The position numbers were made by a program, and so were the translations under genes. Shown here piece by piece: positions 8,272 through 15,852 of a DNA stretch of 35,497 nt. Below the pieces are notes generated by a model. That model was not told where the DNA came from and ran no database searches. It worked only from the letters and a program-made list of their open reading frames with translations. This DNA comes from Lactobacillus sp. UCMA15818 (GTDB lineage Bacteria; Bacillota; Bacilli; Lactobacillales; Lactobacillaceae), in contig NZ_VJYB01000016.1 of the NCBI RefSeq assembly GCF_030400225.1, positions 1-35,497 on the forward strand. The letters are read 5' to 3'. Numbering within the stretch: the first letter of the stretch is position 1; the number at the start of each line of letters is the position of its first letter.

Positions 8272-8300
8272 CACAGAAGTAGAAATATCTGTGCTATAAT
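8272..8300 (+). promoter_or_regulatory. cdaA promoter with an inverted repeat over the -35 region
   Basis: An extended -10 TGCTATAAT (8292-8300) is clear, with no good -35 at 17 nt. Instead CACAGA (8272-8277) and TCTGTG (8288-8293) form a perfect 6-bp inverted repeat with a 10-bp centre covering the -35/spacer. Such an arrangement could bind an activator or repressor; no regulator is recognised. Confidence 0.5.
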
Positions 8301-8325
8301 TAATTTATATTTCTTAGGGGGTAAA

Positions 8326-9171
8326 ATGATGAACATTGCTTGGGACAGCCTTTTCTCATGGCAAAATGTAGCTAACATAATAGATATTCTAGTAGTATGG
8401 TACGTGATATACAAGTTAATGATGCTGCTTAGAGGAACAAAAGCCGTCCAGTTGTTTAAAGGTGTAATTATAATAGTACTAATTAAACTTATAAGTTGGT
8501 TTTTTGATTTGCAAATGGTATCTTGGGTAACTGATCAGATAATTAATTGGGGTTTTATAGCAATTATAATTATTTTCCAACCAGAAATTAGACGAGGGCT
8601 TGAACACCTTGGTCGTGGTTCCGTTTTTTTTCATAATAAAAAGCAAAATGAAAACGAACGTAACATGATTAAGGCCCTTGATTCGGCAATTCAATATATG
8701 TCTAAACGTCGAATAGGTGCCTTAGTTACAATTCAAAAAAATACAGGTTTGGAAGACTACGTAGAAACAGGTATTAGGCTGGATGCGGACATTACAGGTG
8801 CACTATTAATTAATATTTTTATTCCAAACACACCATTGCATGATGGTGCAGTCATAATTAAGGAAAATAAGATTGCTGTAGCGGCAGCATATCTACCGTT
8901 ATCAGAAAGTAACCTAATTCCAAAAGCACTTGGAACAAGACACAGAGCTGCGGTTGGTATCAGTGAAGTTACAGATGCACTCACAATCGTCGTTTCAGAA
9001 GAGACTGGTGGAGTAACCATCACAAAAAATAATGAGTTATTAAGGGATTTGACTAGGGAAGACTACTTGAAGTTGTTGAACAGAGAATTAATTGTTGAGG
9101 AAAAGGATAAAAAAGAGAACAGAATCTTGACATCTTTCGTTAGTTTTTTTGAAGGAGGGAAGAGAAAATGA
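8326..9171 (+). CDS. cdaA: diadenylate cyclase CdaA (DacA)
   Basis: Membrane-bound enzyme that condenses two ATP to cyclic di-AMP, the second messenger controlling potassium and osmolyte uptake and wall homeostasis in Firmicutes. Three N-terminal membrane segments (residues 15-36, 43-62, 72-84) precede the DAC domain, with the catalytic DGA motif at 173-175 (TPLHDGAVII) and RHR at 205-207. Two ATGs are adjacent; the second (8329) is 7 nt from GGGGG (8317-8321), the first only 4, so the protein is 280 or 281 residues. It overlaps cdaR by 4 bp and heads the conserved cdaA-cdaR-glmM operon. Confidence 0.97.
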   Translation: MMNIAWDSLFSWQNVANIIDILVVWYVIYKLMMLLRGTKAVQLFKGVIIIVLIKLISWFFDLQMVSWVTDQIINWGFIAIIIIFQPEIRRGLEHLGRGSVFFHNKKQNENERNMIKALDSAIQYMSKRRIGALVTIQKNTGLEDYVETGIRLDADITGALLINIFIPNTPLHDGAVIIKENKIAVAAAYLPLSESNLIPKALGTRHRAAVGISEVTDALTIVVSEETGGVTITKNNELLRDLTREDYLKLLNRELIVEEKDKKENRILTSFVSFFEGGKRK

Positions 9172-10280
9172 ATTTTAATAAATTTATTGATTCTCCTCTT
9201 TTTTACAGAATAATTGCGTTAACGTTAGCAGTTTTGCTTTTTGCATATACAAATGAAGATAATCTGAGTAGTACTAGAAATAATACTGAATCAACAATGT
9301 TAGCAAATGCTTCAACTACTATGAAGGTGGCCTTGCAACTAGACGTAAATAGTAATAAATATTTTGTTACTGGCTATCCAGAAAAAGTAAAAGTAAAAAT
9401 TTCTGGTTCAAAGGCAATGGTAACAACGATTTCAAATACTCGTAATTTTAAAATTTATGCAGATTTGACAGATTTGAAACCAGGAACCCATGAGGTAACT
9501 CTGAAACAATCAGGATTGAATAGTGACTTGGATTATACAATTAATCCTAAAAAGATTAAAATCACGATTAGTAACAGAAAGACTAAATCCTTCCCAGTGC
9601 AGTTTAAGTATGATAAACAAAGGGTTGCTAATGACTATAAGGTAGGAAGCCCGACTGCTGATCAAGATGTTGTTAGTGCTACAGGAGCTTCCTCAGAGGT
9701 CAGCAAGATATCAGAGATTATAGCTGCGGTTGAAATTCCTAAAGGAACAAAAGAGACCTTTAGCCGTTCAGTATTGTTGCAAGCAGTAGATGATAAGGGT
9801 AAAATTCTCAACGTGGTGATTTCGCCACAGACAGTTAATGTGAAGATACCAATTTACAGTGAGACTACAACGAAGAAGGTGCCTGTTCAATTTGTAACAA
9901 CCGGAGATGGTGATTCTGATAAAAGTTATACACTAAGCAGTTCAACTGAAACGGTGACGTTATCAGGGACAAAGAGTAATTTGACCAGTGTTTCATCTTA
10001 TAAAGTTCCGGTTCCAATTGATGGAGTATCAAGTACAACGACTAAGAGTGTCAATCTTACCTCTCCTGGCAGTGGAGTAACAGTTGTACAACCAAAGAGT
10101 GTCAAGGTAAAAATAACCGTGGGGGCTTCTTCTAGTGGTGAGTCTACAGTCTCTTCACAAAGTTCAAGTAGTTCTATGAATGAAACATCCAGTTCTTCGA
10201 CAAAATCAAGTCAAAACGAGTCAGAAAGTAAAAGTCAGACTTCTTCACAAAGTTCTTCAAGCAGTGAAGTGAATAATTAA
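9168..10280 (+). CDS. cdaR: CdaA regulator CdaR (YbbR-domain protein)
   Basis: Membrane-anchored extracytoplasmic partner that modulates CdaA activity. One N-terminal membrane segment (about residues 12-28) is followed by tandem YbbR-like beta-rich repeats (about 50-135, 140-225 and 235-315), for example YPEKVKVKISGSKAMV and SSTETVTLSGTKSNL. The last 45 or so residues are almost wholly Ser with Glu, Gln, Lys and Asn, a low-complexity tail outside the YbbR core. Translation is coupled to cdaA through an ATGA overlap, with GGAGGG upstream. Location outside the membrane is inferred from the single N-terminal anchor. Confidence 0.93.
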   Translation: MNFNKFIDSPLFYRIIALTLAVLLFAYTNEDNLSSTRNNTESTMLANASTTMKVALQLDVNSNKYFVTGYPEKVKVKISGSKAMVTTISNTRNFKIYADLTDLKPGTHEVTLKQSGLNSDLDYTINPKKIKITISNRKTKSFPVQFKYDKQRVANDYKVGSPTADQDVVSATGASSEVSKISEIIAAVEIPKGTKETFSRSVLLQAVDDKGKILNVVISPQTVNVKIPIYSETTTKKVPVQFVTTGDGDSDKSYTLSSSTETVTLSGTKSNLTSVSSYKVPVPIDGVSSTTTKSVNLTSPGSGVTVVQPKSVKVKITVGASSSGESTVSSQSSSSSMNETSSSSTKSSQNESESKSQTSSQSSSSSEVNN

Positions 10281-10311
10281 AATTTAGTAGTGAAATGAGG
10301 ATTAACTAGAA

Positions 10312-11661
10312 ATGAAATATTTTGGAACAGATGGTGTTAGAGGTATTGCAAACCAAGAGCTTAGCCCGGAGCTTGCATTCAAGTTGGGTCGCTGTGGTGG
10401 ATTTGTGTTAACAAAACACGCAAGCGATACTAAACCGCCAAAAGTCTTAGTTGCACGTGATACAAGAATTTCAGGTCAAATGTTAGAGCAAGCATTAATT
10501 GCTGGCTTGCTTTCAGTTGGTATTGAAGTCTTTTCACTAGGTGTCATCACGACCCCTGGAGTTGCATACCTAGTCCGAGTACAGGATGCTGATGCAGGTA
10601 TTATGATTTCTGCATCGCATAATCCAGTTGCAGATAACGGTATTAAATTCTTTGGTGGGGATGGTTATAAGCTATCTGATGAAAAGGAAGAAGAAATTGA
10701 GCAGTTGCTTGAATCTGGAGTTGATAATCTGCCACGCCCCTCTGCAGAAGGTCTTGGAACTTTAAGCGACTATCATGAAGGCGTATTAAAATATACGCAA
10801 TTCTTGGAACAGACGATCCCAGATAATTTAGATGACCTCCACATAGCTGTTGATGGGGCAAACGGAGCAACTAGTGGATTAGTTTCGCGATTATTTGCAG
10901 ACTTGGGTGTTGATTTTGAAACGATTGCCACTGAACCTGACGGCTTAAATATTAACAAAGCTGTTGGTTCTACTCATCCAGAAGCATTAGCAAAATTTGT
11001 GGTTGAAAAAGAGGCACAATTAGGAGTAGCTTTTGATGGTGATGGTGATCGATGTATTGCTGTTGATGAGCTTGGTAATATTATTGATGGTGATGAGATT
11101 ATGTATATCTGCGGCAAATATTTGAGTGAACGTGGCAGGTTAAAAAAGGATACGATTGTTACCACTGTGATGAGTAATATTGGATTGTACAAGGCAATGG
11201 AAAAACAGGAATTGCACTCAGTAAAGACGCAAGTAGGTGATCGTTATGTTGTTGAAGAGATGAGAAAAGATGGCTATAATTTGGGTGGTGAACAATCTGG
11301 ACACGTCGTTTTTCTTGATTTCAATACAACAGGAGATGGGATGTTGACAGCGTTACAGTTACTTAATGTAGTTCAGAAAACAGGTAAGAAATTATCTGAA
11401 CTTGCTAGTGAAGTGACTACCTATCCACAAGAATTAGTCAATGTAAAGGTAACTGACAAGAAGGCTGCCTTAGAAAATGAAGCAATCAAGGAAATAATTA
11501 AGCAGGTTCAAATTAAGATGGGTTCTGAAGGCCGTGTCCTAGTTAGACCTAGTGGAACAGAGAATCTTCTTAGAGTTATGGCAGAAGCTAAAACAAAGGA
11601 AGAAGTCCATGAATACGTTATGCAAATAGTAGATGTGGTTAAGAGTGAGATGGGGATATAG
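10312..11661 (+). CDS. glmM: phosphoglucosamine mutase GlmM
   Basis: Cytoplasmic enzyme converting glucosamine-6-phosphate to glucosamine-1-phosphate for UDP-GlcNAc, the common precursor of peptidoglycan and teichoic acids. The 449 residues have the normal family length and all landmarks: phosphoserine loop ISASHNP with S102, metal-binding DGDGDR (242-247), sugar-binding GEQSGH and phosphate-binding RPSGTEN. Start ATG with GAGG upstream, 31 nt after cdaR. In other Firmicutes GlmM binds CdaA and inhibits it, linking c-di-AMP to wall supply; the conserved gene order here fits that. Confidence 0.98.
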   Translation: MKYFGTDGVRGIANQELSPELAFKLGRCGGFVLTKHASDTKPPKVLVARDTRISGQMLEQALIAGLLSVGIEVFSLGVITTPGVAYLVRVQDADAGIMISASHNPVADNGIKFFGGDGYKLSDEKEEEIEQLLESGVDNLPRPSAEGLGTLSDYHEGVLKYTQFLEQTIPDNLDDLHIAVDGANGATSGLVSRLFADLGVDFETIATEPDGLNINKAVGSTHPEALAKFVVEKEAQLGVAFDGDGDRCIAVDELGNIIDGDEIMYICGKYLSERGRLKKDTIVTTVMSNIGLYKAMEKQELHSVKTQVGDRYVVEEMRKDGYNLGGEQSGHVVFLDFNTTGDGMLTALQLLNVVQKTGKKLSELASEVTTYPQELVNVKVTDKKAALENEAIKEIIKQVQIKMGSEGRVLVRPSGTENLLRVMAEAKTKEEVHEYVMQIVDVVKSEMGI

Positions 11662-11763
11662 ATCCCTAACAGATTACTTTAATTAAAATAATTCAAGCAC
11701 AATAGCTAGGATATACTGCGGTAAATTTGAGTACTAACTCGAATTTATGTACATGATGTGCAT

Positions 11764-11822
11764 TTTTGCTATGAGTAATTAAAAGTTAGACGGAGAATTT
11801 GAATTATGAAACATGTTTATTC
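11764..11822 (+). repeat. dispersed intergenic repeat, copy A
   Basis: GCTATGAGTAATT followed by AAGTTAGACGGAGAATTT and ATTATGAAACATGTTTA closely match copies at 29966-30027 and 34042-34106. This copy runs straight into a terminator hairpin whose arm begins AATAAGAGACTG. It lies 100 nt after glmM. No coding capacity is visible; function is unknown. Confidence 0.75.
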
Positions 11823-11827
11823 GTAAT

Positions 11828-11882
11828 CAATAAGAGACTGAGACAAAATTTAACTTTTGTTCCAGTCTCTTATTGATTTTTT
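11828..11882 (+). terminator. glmM operon terminator
   Basis: Two 21-nt arms (11828-11848 and 11855-11875) with 19 matches close a 6-nt loop, followed by ATTTTTTG. The stem contains AAGAGACTG and ACAAAA. It terminates cdaA-cdaR-glmM and appears to be the 3' part of the dispersed repeat. Confidence 0.9.
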
Positions 11883-11934
11883 GTAATAAAAATTGTTAGA
11901 AGACGAACTAGTGAGCGTTATTTTTTGATATATG

Positions 11935-12186
11935 TTAATTGAGAAAGAAACGGACACCGAGGTTAATCAATCTAAAAAGCAAATAAAAGAGAAGCGAGAC
12001 AAAGAGATAGAAAAGAATTATTAGCAGAAGTGGTACAAACCAATACTTAGTTTGAATTAGCATAATTCCAATACTAAAGATTTTAAGAGTAGCACTGTAG
12101 TTTCCTAACAGTGAAACAATAACTTTAAGAATGCACAGAATTGCTCCTAAAAAGAAACTAAGTTTGAATTGTTTTGGATTTACCAA
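11935..12186 (-). CDS. small hydrophobic membrane protein, unknown
   Basis: An 83-residue protein made almost wholly of hydrophobic stretches: about residues 10-29 (FFLGAILCILKVIVSLLG), 34-47, and a long segment 50-77. It starts with TTG at 12186; GGAGG (12196-12200 on the complement) stands 9 nt upstream, which argues that it is a real gene. No Cys clusters or family motif are recognised. It may have two or three membrane helices with a basic C-terminus. It is divergent from the candidate small RNA promoter. Function unknown. Confidence 0.6.
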   Translation of the reverse strand: MVNPKQFKLSFFLGAILCILKVIVSLLGNYSATLKIFSIGIMLIQTKYWFVPLLLIILFYLFVSLLFYLLFRLINLGVRFFLN

Positions 12187-12269
12187 ATTATTGTTCCTCC
12201 CAGTGTATAAAAGTAAAACTATAATTCATAGTATATGACAAAATAAAAATAATAAAAATAAAAAAGATA

Positions 12270-12298
12270 TTGACAACGCTTACTGAAATCGGTATCAT
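12270..12298 (+). promoter_or_regulatory. strong promoter overlapping a cre-like site
   Basis: A perfect -35 TTGACA (12270-12275) and -10 TATCAT (12293-12298) are 17 nt apart. TTGACAACGCTTACT (12270-12284) matches the catabolite-responsive element consensus WTGNAANCGNWNNCW at all but one fixed position and covers the -35. CcpA binding there would repress. No protein gene follows directly; transcription would enter the small RNA at 12305. Confidence 0.65.
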
Positions 12299-12304
12299 AA
12301 TAGA

Positions 12305-12403
12305 TGTAAGGTAATTACTATTTTACCTTCTAATCAATTCTCTTTCTCTCTTATGCCAGAGGGGGCTAAGCCAAAAGAATATTTTGGCTTAGCCCTTTCT
12401 TTG
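12305..12403 (+). ncRNA. candidate small regulatory RNA, about 99 nt
   Basis: The predicted transcript starts about 7 nt after the -10 at 12298. It has three parts: a 5' hairpin (AAGGTAA 12308-12314 with TTACCTT 12323-12329), an unpaired pyrimidine stretch TCTCTTTCTCTCTT (12339-12352) that could pair with purine-rich ribosome sites, and a strong terminator (12363-12395). The only ORFs are tiny and lack ribosome sites (for example a 24-codon one from the ATG at 12353). The next gene has its own promoter at 12490. The layout is that of a trans-acting small RNA; the family is not recognised. It could instead be an attenuated leader. Confidence 0.5.
12363..12403 (+). terminator. Rho-independent terminator of the candidate small RNA
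   Basis: Fourteen perfect base pairs, GGGCTAAGCCAAAA (12363-12376) with TTTTGGCTTAGCCC (12382-12395), around a 5-nt loop, followed by TTTCTTTG. The T-tract is interrupted by a C. Confidence 0.85.
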
Positions 12404-12489
12404 ATTATATTGAGTAAGTTACTATGACAACACCCTTTTGGCTGTCTTATAATTATTCAAATTATTAAATGGTTAACTAAAAAGATTGG

Positions 12490-12519
12490 TTGACTTAATA
12501 TTAGCTGACTATCTATACT
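12490..12519 (+). promoter_or_regulatory. promoter of the 102-residue protein gene
   Basis: -35 TTGACT (12490-12495) and -10 TATACT (12514-12519) with an 18-nt spacer, 25 nt before the start codon. It separates this gene from the upstream small RNA unit. Confidence 0.6.
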
Positions 12520-12543
12520 ATTTGTGAAAGGATGAGGATACAA

Positions 12544-12852
12544 ATGAAGAGTCATGAAATTTTAACATTGATTGAGGAAATCACAAGAAATGATGGTACA
12601 AAGTACTTTGAAATATCAAATATGGTTCAAAATGGCAGGGCGGAATTAGCGGTACAAAGAGGATTAATCAAGGAAGTCAGAATTTTGCAGCTCAATATTC
12701 CACGCTCAACTAGTGTTATTGAATATGAAAATTACATAAATCAGAACTTCGAGATGCCTGAAGAAAAATTTGATCATTTTGAAGAGTGGACAAAAACGGA
12801 AAAGATAGGCAAAACTATTAAGCAGATACTAGTTGAAAATCATATTTCTTAA
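12544..12852 (+). CDS. conserved-looking protein of unknown function, 102 aa
   Basis: Soluble, acidic, no signal peptide or membrane segment. Visible content: MKSHEILTLIEEI at the N-terminus, a middle region MVQNGRAELAVQRGLIKEVRILQLNIP that could form strand-helix-strand, and a Glu/Lys-rich helical C-terminus. The start at 12544 has GAGG about 6 nt upstream; an in-frame ATG at 12532 lies too close to AAAGG. Its own promoter stands at 12490, and the PhoP-type box of pst begins 63 nt after its stop, so it is not part of the pst operon. I recognise no family. Confidence 0.65.
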   Translation: MKSHEILTLIEEITRNDGTKYFEISNMVQNGRAELAVQRGLIKEVRILQLNIPRSTSVIEYENYINQNFEMPEEKFDHFEEWTKTEKIGKTIKQILVENHIS

Positions 12853-12914
12853 TTTTTGAATTGATTGATTTTAAATATGTGAAGAGTTGATGGGAGAATT
12901 TCACAAAAAATTCC

Positions 12915-12964
12915 TTTACACAAACGTTACAATAAAGTGACTTCTATCTTTACATTCATATAAT
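12915..12964 (+). promoter_or_regulatory. pst promoter with tandem PhoP-type (Pho) box
   Basis: Four TTTACA-like direct repeats stand at 12915 (TTTACA), 12926 (GTTACA), 12937 (GTGACT) and 12949 (TTTACA), spaced 11, 11 and 12 bp, that is, on one face of the helix. The -10 TATAAT follows at 12959-12964, with the third repeat at the -35 position. This fits PhoP binding sites of Firmicutes and implies induction on phosphate limitation. Confidence 0.75.
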
Positions 12965-13002
12965 AGAATGATACTTGTAACAACGAAAGGAAGAAGAAAA
13001 AA

Positions 13003-13899
13003 ATGAAAAAGCTCACCAAAATTGCTACAGTTATTATTGCTGCTTCAGCTATTCTTGTTGGATGCGGGAAGTCTAATTCAAGTTCGTCATCTTCATCTGC
13101 CTCAAGTAAGGCAGTATCTGGTAAGATTACAATCGTTGGGTCAACGGCCTTACAACCATTAGTAGAAAAAGCTGCAGAGAATTTTCAAACAGATAATTCT
13201 AAAGTAAGCATTACTGTTCAAGGTGGCGGTTCAGGAACTGGTTTAAGCCAAGTTCAATCTGGCGCGGTAACAATTGGAAACTCTGATATCTTTGCGCAAC
13301 AAAGTGATGGTATAACAGCAAGCAAGCTTAATGATAACAAGGTTGCCGTTGTGGGGATGGCACCTGTTGTTAATAAGGACGTAGGTGTTAAAAACTTAAC
13401 AATGAAGCAATTACGCAACATCTTTACTGGTAAAATTACTAACTGGAAAGAAGTTGGCGGTAAAGATCAGGATATAGTTTTGATTAATCGTGCGGAAGGT
13501 AGTGGAACTCGTGCTACTTTTGAAACGAATGTTATGAACGGTGAAACAGCTGCTAAGTCCCAAGAACAAGATTCAAATGGGACTGTTCAAAAGATGGTTG
13601 CTGAGACACCAGGTGCCATTAGTTACTTAGCTTTCTCATACATTACTTCTAGTATTCAAGAAGTATCACTTGATGGTGTAAAGCCAACTGATGCAAATGT
13701 AACAACAAACAAATGGAAAATTTGGTCATACGAGCACATGTATACTAAAGGAACACCAAATGCTGCAACAAAGGCATTTCTTAGCTACATGAAGTCTGAC
13801 AAAGTTCAAAATAGTTTGGTTAAAGAACTTGGTTACGTTTCAATTGGTAAGATGAAGGTTCAAAAGAATGCAGATAACAAAGTAACTGATATTAAATAA
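13003..13899 (+). CDS. pstS: phosphate ABC transporter, substrate-binding lipoprotein PstS
   Basis: Surface lipoprotein that captures phosphate for the PstCAB importer. A lipoprotein signal peptide ends at the lipobox LVGC with C21 as the lipidated residue; a Ser-rich linker (residues about 24-36) follows, then the PBP-like domain with the phosphate-contact motifs GSTALQPL and RAEGSGTRATF. 298 residues, usual for the family. AAAGGAAG precedes the ATG. First gene of pstSCAB1B2-phoU, directly behind a PhoP-type promoter. A stable hairpin separates it from pstC, which could set a higher level for PstS than for the membrane parts. Confidence 0.97.
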   Translation: MKKLTKIATVIIAASAILVGCGKSNSSSSSSSASSKAVSGKITIVGSTALQPLVEKAAENFQTDNSKVSITVQGGGSGTGLSQVQSGAVTIGNSDIFAQQSDGITASKLNDNKVAVVGMAPVVNKDVGVKNLTMKQLRNIFTGKITNWKEVGGKDQDIVLINRAEGSGTRATFETNVMNGETAAKSQEQDSNGTVQKMVAETPGAISYLAFSYITSSIQEVSLDGVKPTDANVTTNKWKIWSYEHMYTKGTPNAATKAFLSYMKSDKVQNSLVKELGYVSIGKMKVQKNADNKVTDIK

Positions 13900-13970
13900 T
13901 AAATTGCAATACCGTAATCTCCGACTGTATAATGATTTAAAATATAATTGTTAAACAATGGATGATTAAT

Positions 13971-14008
13971 GGGGGTGAGCTAAGTGAAAATTCATTTAGT
14001 TCACTCCC
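13971..14008 (+). other. intercistronic hairpin between pstS and pstC
   Basis: GGGGGTGAGCTAAGTG (13971-13986) pairs along its whole 16-nt length with CATTTAGTTCACTCCC (13993-14008), counting three G·T pairs, around a 6-nt loop. Only a weak T-tract (AAATTTT) follows, so it may act as a partial terminator or a 3' stabiliser of the pstS message. The pstC ribosome site begins 10 nt later. Confidence 0.7.
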
Positions 14009-14033
14009 AAATTTTGGTGGAGAGGTGATTTTA

Positions 14034-14951
14034 ATGGATCCTATCAAGGATAAGATTCAAAGTACATCAAGAGAAACGAGACAGGATATAGTTGGTAAAG
14101 TGCTTTCATATTCTTGTATATCACTAATAGTAATTGTTGTATTATCAATTTTTGTCTTTGTTGCAACAAAGGGATTAGCAACATTTGTAGTTAATAAAGC
14201 AAGTATCTGGGATTTTCTTTTTGGAACAAATTGGAATCCTTCTGCAACGGATAAAGCAGGCAATCCACTTTTAGGAGCTTTACCGATGATTACTGGTTCT
14301 TTCGGAGTAACAATTATTGCTGTGATTTTTGCAGCTCCATTTGCAATTGGAACAGCACTGTATATGACAGAGGTAGCATCTAGGCGTGGTGAAAAACTGC
14401 TTCAAAGTGTTATTGAACTACTGGTGGGAATTCCGTCAGTTGTTTATGGATTTATCGGATTGTCTGTAGTTGTACCATTTGTTAGAACTCATTTTGGCGG
14501 TTCAGGATACGGAATATTATCCGGAGCTTTTGTTCTTTTTGTAATGGTTCTGCCAACAGTAACATCAATGACTGTGGATAGTTTGAGGGCAGTTCCAAAA
14601 TATTATAAGGAAGCTTCATTAGCGTTAGGTGCTACAAAATGGCAAACAATCTATAAAGTTCTTTTAAGATCATCAACATCTGGTATTTTGACGGCGATTA
14701 TCTTTGGGATGGCTCGTGCATTTGGTGAGGCACTTGCTGTTCAAATGGTTATCGGTAACGCTGCTGTAATGCCAAAGGGTCTGCTGGCACCAGCCTCAAC
14801 TTTGACAAGTGTACTTACAATGGGAATTGGGAACACTGTTATGGGAACTGTGGGAAATAATGCCCTTTGGTCACTTGCTTTAATGCTATTATTAATGTCA
14901 TTAATCTTCAATATCATTGTAAGATTCATTGGACGCAAGGGGAGAATGTAA
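14034..14951 (+). CDS. pstC: phosphate ABC transporter permease PstC
   Basis: One of the two membrane subunits of the phosphate importer. 305 residues, six predicted helices, with the permease EAA loop KEASLALGATKWQTIYKV that docks to the ATPase. The ATG at 14034 is preferred because GGAGAGGTGAT stands just upstream; the reading frame is open to 13962 but that start lies within the hairpin and lacks a ribosome site. The stop is followed within 1 nt by the pstA start, so translation is probably coupled. Confidence 0.95.
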   Translation: MDPIKDKIQSTSRETRQDIVGKVLSYSCISLIVIVVLSIFVFVATKGLATFVVNKASIWDFLFGTNWNPSATDKAGNPLLGALPMITGSFGVTIIAVIFAAPFAIGTALYMTEVASRRGEKLLQSVIELLVGIPSVVYGFIGLSVVVPFVRTHFGGSGYGILSGAFVLFVMVLPTVTSMTVDSLRAVPKYYKEASLALGATKWQTIYKVLLRSSTSGILTAIIFGMARAFGEALAVQMVIGNAAVMPKGLLAPASTLTSVLTMGIGNTVMGTVGNNALWSLALMLLLMSLIFNIIVRFIGRKGRM

Positions 14952-14952
14952 T

Positions 14953-15840
14953 ATGAAAACAAAATTCCAAAATAATGTAGCTATTGCAGTTATTCGTGTT
15001 ATTGCTGTTCTAGTTGTCTTAATCCTAGCTTTCTTGTTGGGTGATATTTTGATCTCGGGCGTTCCACATATTTCATGGCATTTTTTGACTGCTCCATCAC
15101 AAGCCTTCACAAGTGGTGGCGGGATTGGGGTACAGTTGTTCAATTCCATTTACTTATTACTATTGACTTTAATAATTTCTTTTCCAATCTCATTAGGCGC
15201 GGGAATATTTCTGTCAGAATATGCTCCCAAAAATATTTTTACTGCTACTGTACGAATGGCGATTGAAGTTTTGAGTTCATTACCCTCTGTTGTTGTTGGA
15301 CTATTCGGGTTCTTATTATTTGTTGTTCAGCTAGACATGGGATTTTCAATTTTATCTGGTGCAATTGCTCTTACATTTTTTAACTTGCCGTTACTAACTA
15401 GAAATATTGAAGAATCACTTAGAGCAGTTCCAGATCTTCAAAGAGAAGCCGGATTGTCTTTGGGATTATCTAAGTGGAGGACAGTTATTAAAGTGATCTT
15501 ACCGGAGGCACTTCCTGGAATCATAACGGGTGTTGTGTTAGGTGCGGGCCGTGTCTTTGGTGAGGCAGCCGCCTTAATATATACCGCGGGGCAAAGCGCA
15601 ACAAATATTGACTTTGGCAATTGGAACCCATTCAATGCAACTAGTCCGCTCAATTTAATGAGACCAGCTGAAACCTTAGCAGTCCACATTTGGAAAATTA
15701 ATTCTGAAGGTGTTATGCCTGATGCAGCAGCAGTCTCAGCTGGTTCATCTGCTGTTTTAATAATTGCGGTTTTGATTTTTAATTTCTCTGCTCGCGTAAT
15801 TGGTAATCAGTTGTATCGCAAATTGACGGCAACCAAGTAG
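14953..15840 (+). CDS. pstA: phosphate ABC transporter permease PstA
   Basis: Second membrane subunit, 295 residues with six predicted helices and the EAA loop REAGLSLGLSKWRTVIKVI. The ATG at 14953 has GGGGAG at the end of pstC as its ribosome site. The stop codon TAG overlaps the ribosome site (AGGAGG) of pstB1. Confidence 0.95.
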   Translation: MKTKFQNNVAIAVIRVIAVLVVLILAFLLGDILISGVPHISWHFLTAPSQAFTSGGGIGVQLFNSIYLLLLTLIISFPISLGAGIFLSEYAPKNIFTATVRMAIEVLSSLPSVVVGLFGFLLFVVQLDMGFSILSGAIALTFFNLPLLTRNIEESLRAVPDLQREAGLSLGLSKWRTVIKVILPEALPGIITGVVLGAGRVFGEAAALIYTAGQSATNIDFGNWNPFNATSPLNLMRPAETLAVHIWKINSEGVMPDAAAVSAGSSAVLIIAVLIFNFSARVIGNQLYRKLTATK

Positions 15841-15852
15841 GAGGATTTGTTA

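Noticed and set aside
12353-12427. 24-codon ORF from the ATG at 12353, across the small RNA terminator
   Set aside because: It has no ribosome site and its sequence is the terminator hairpin; treated as non-coding.
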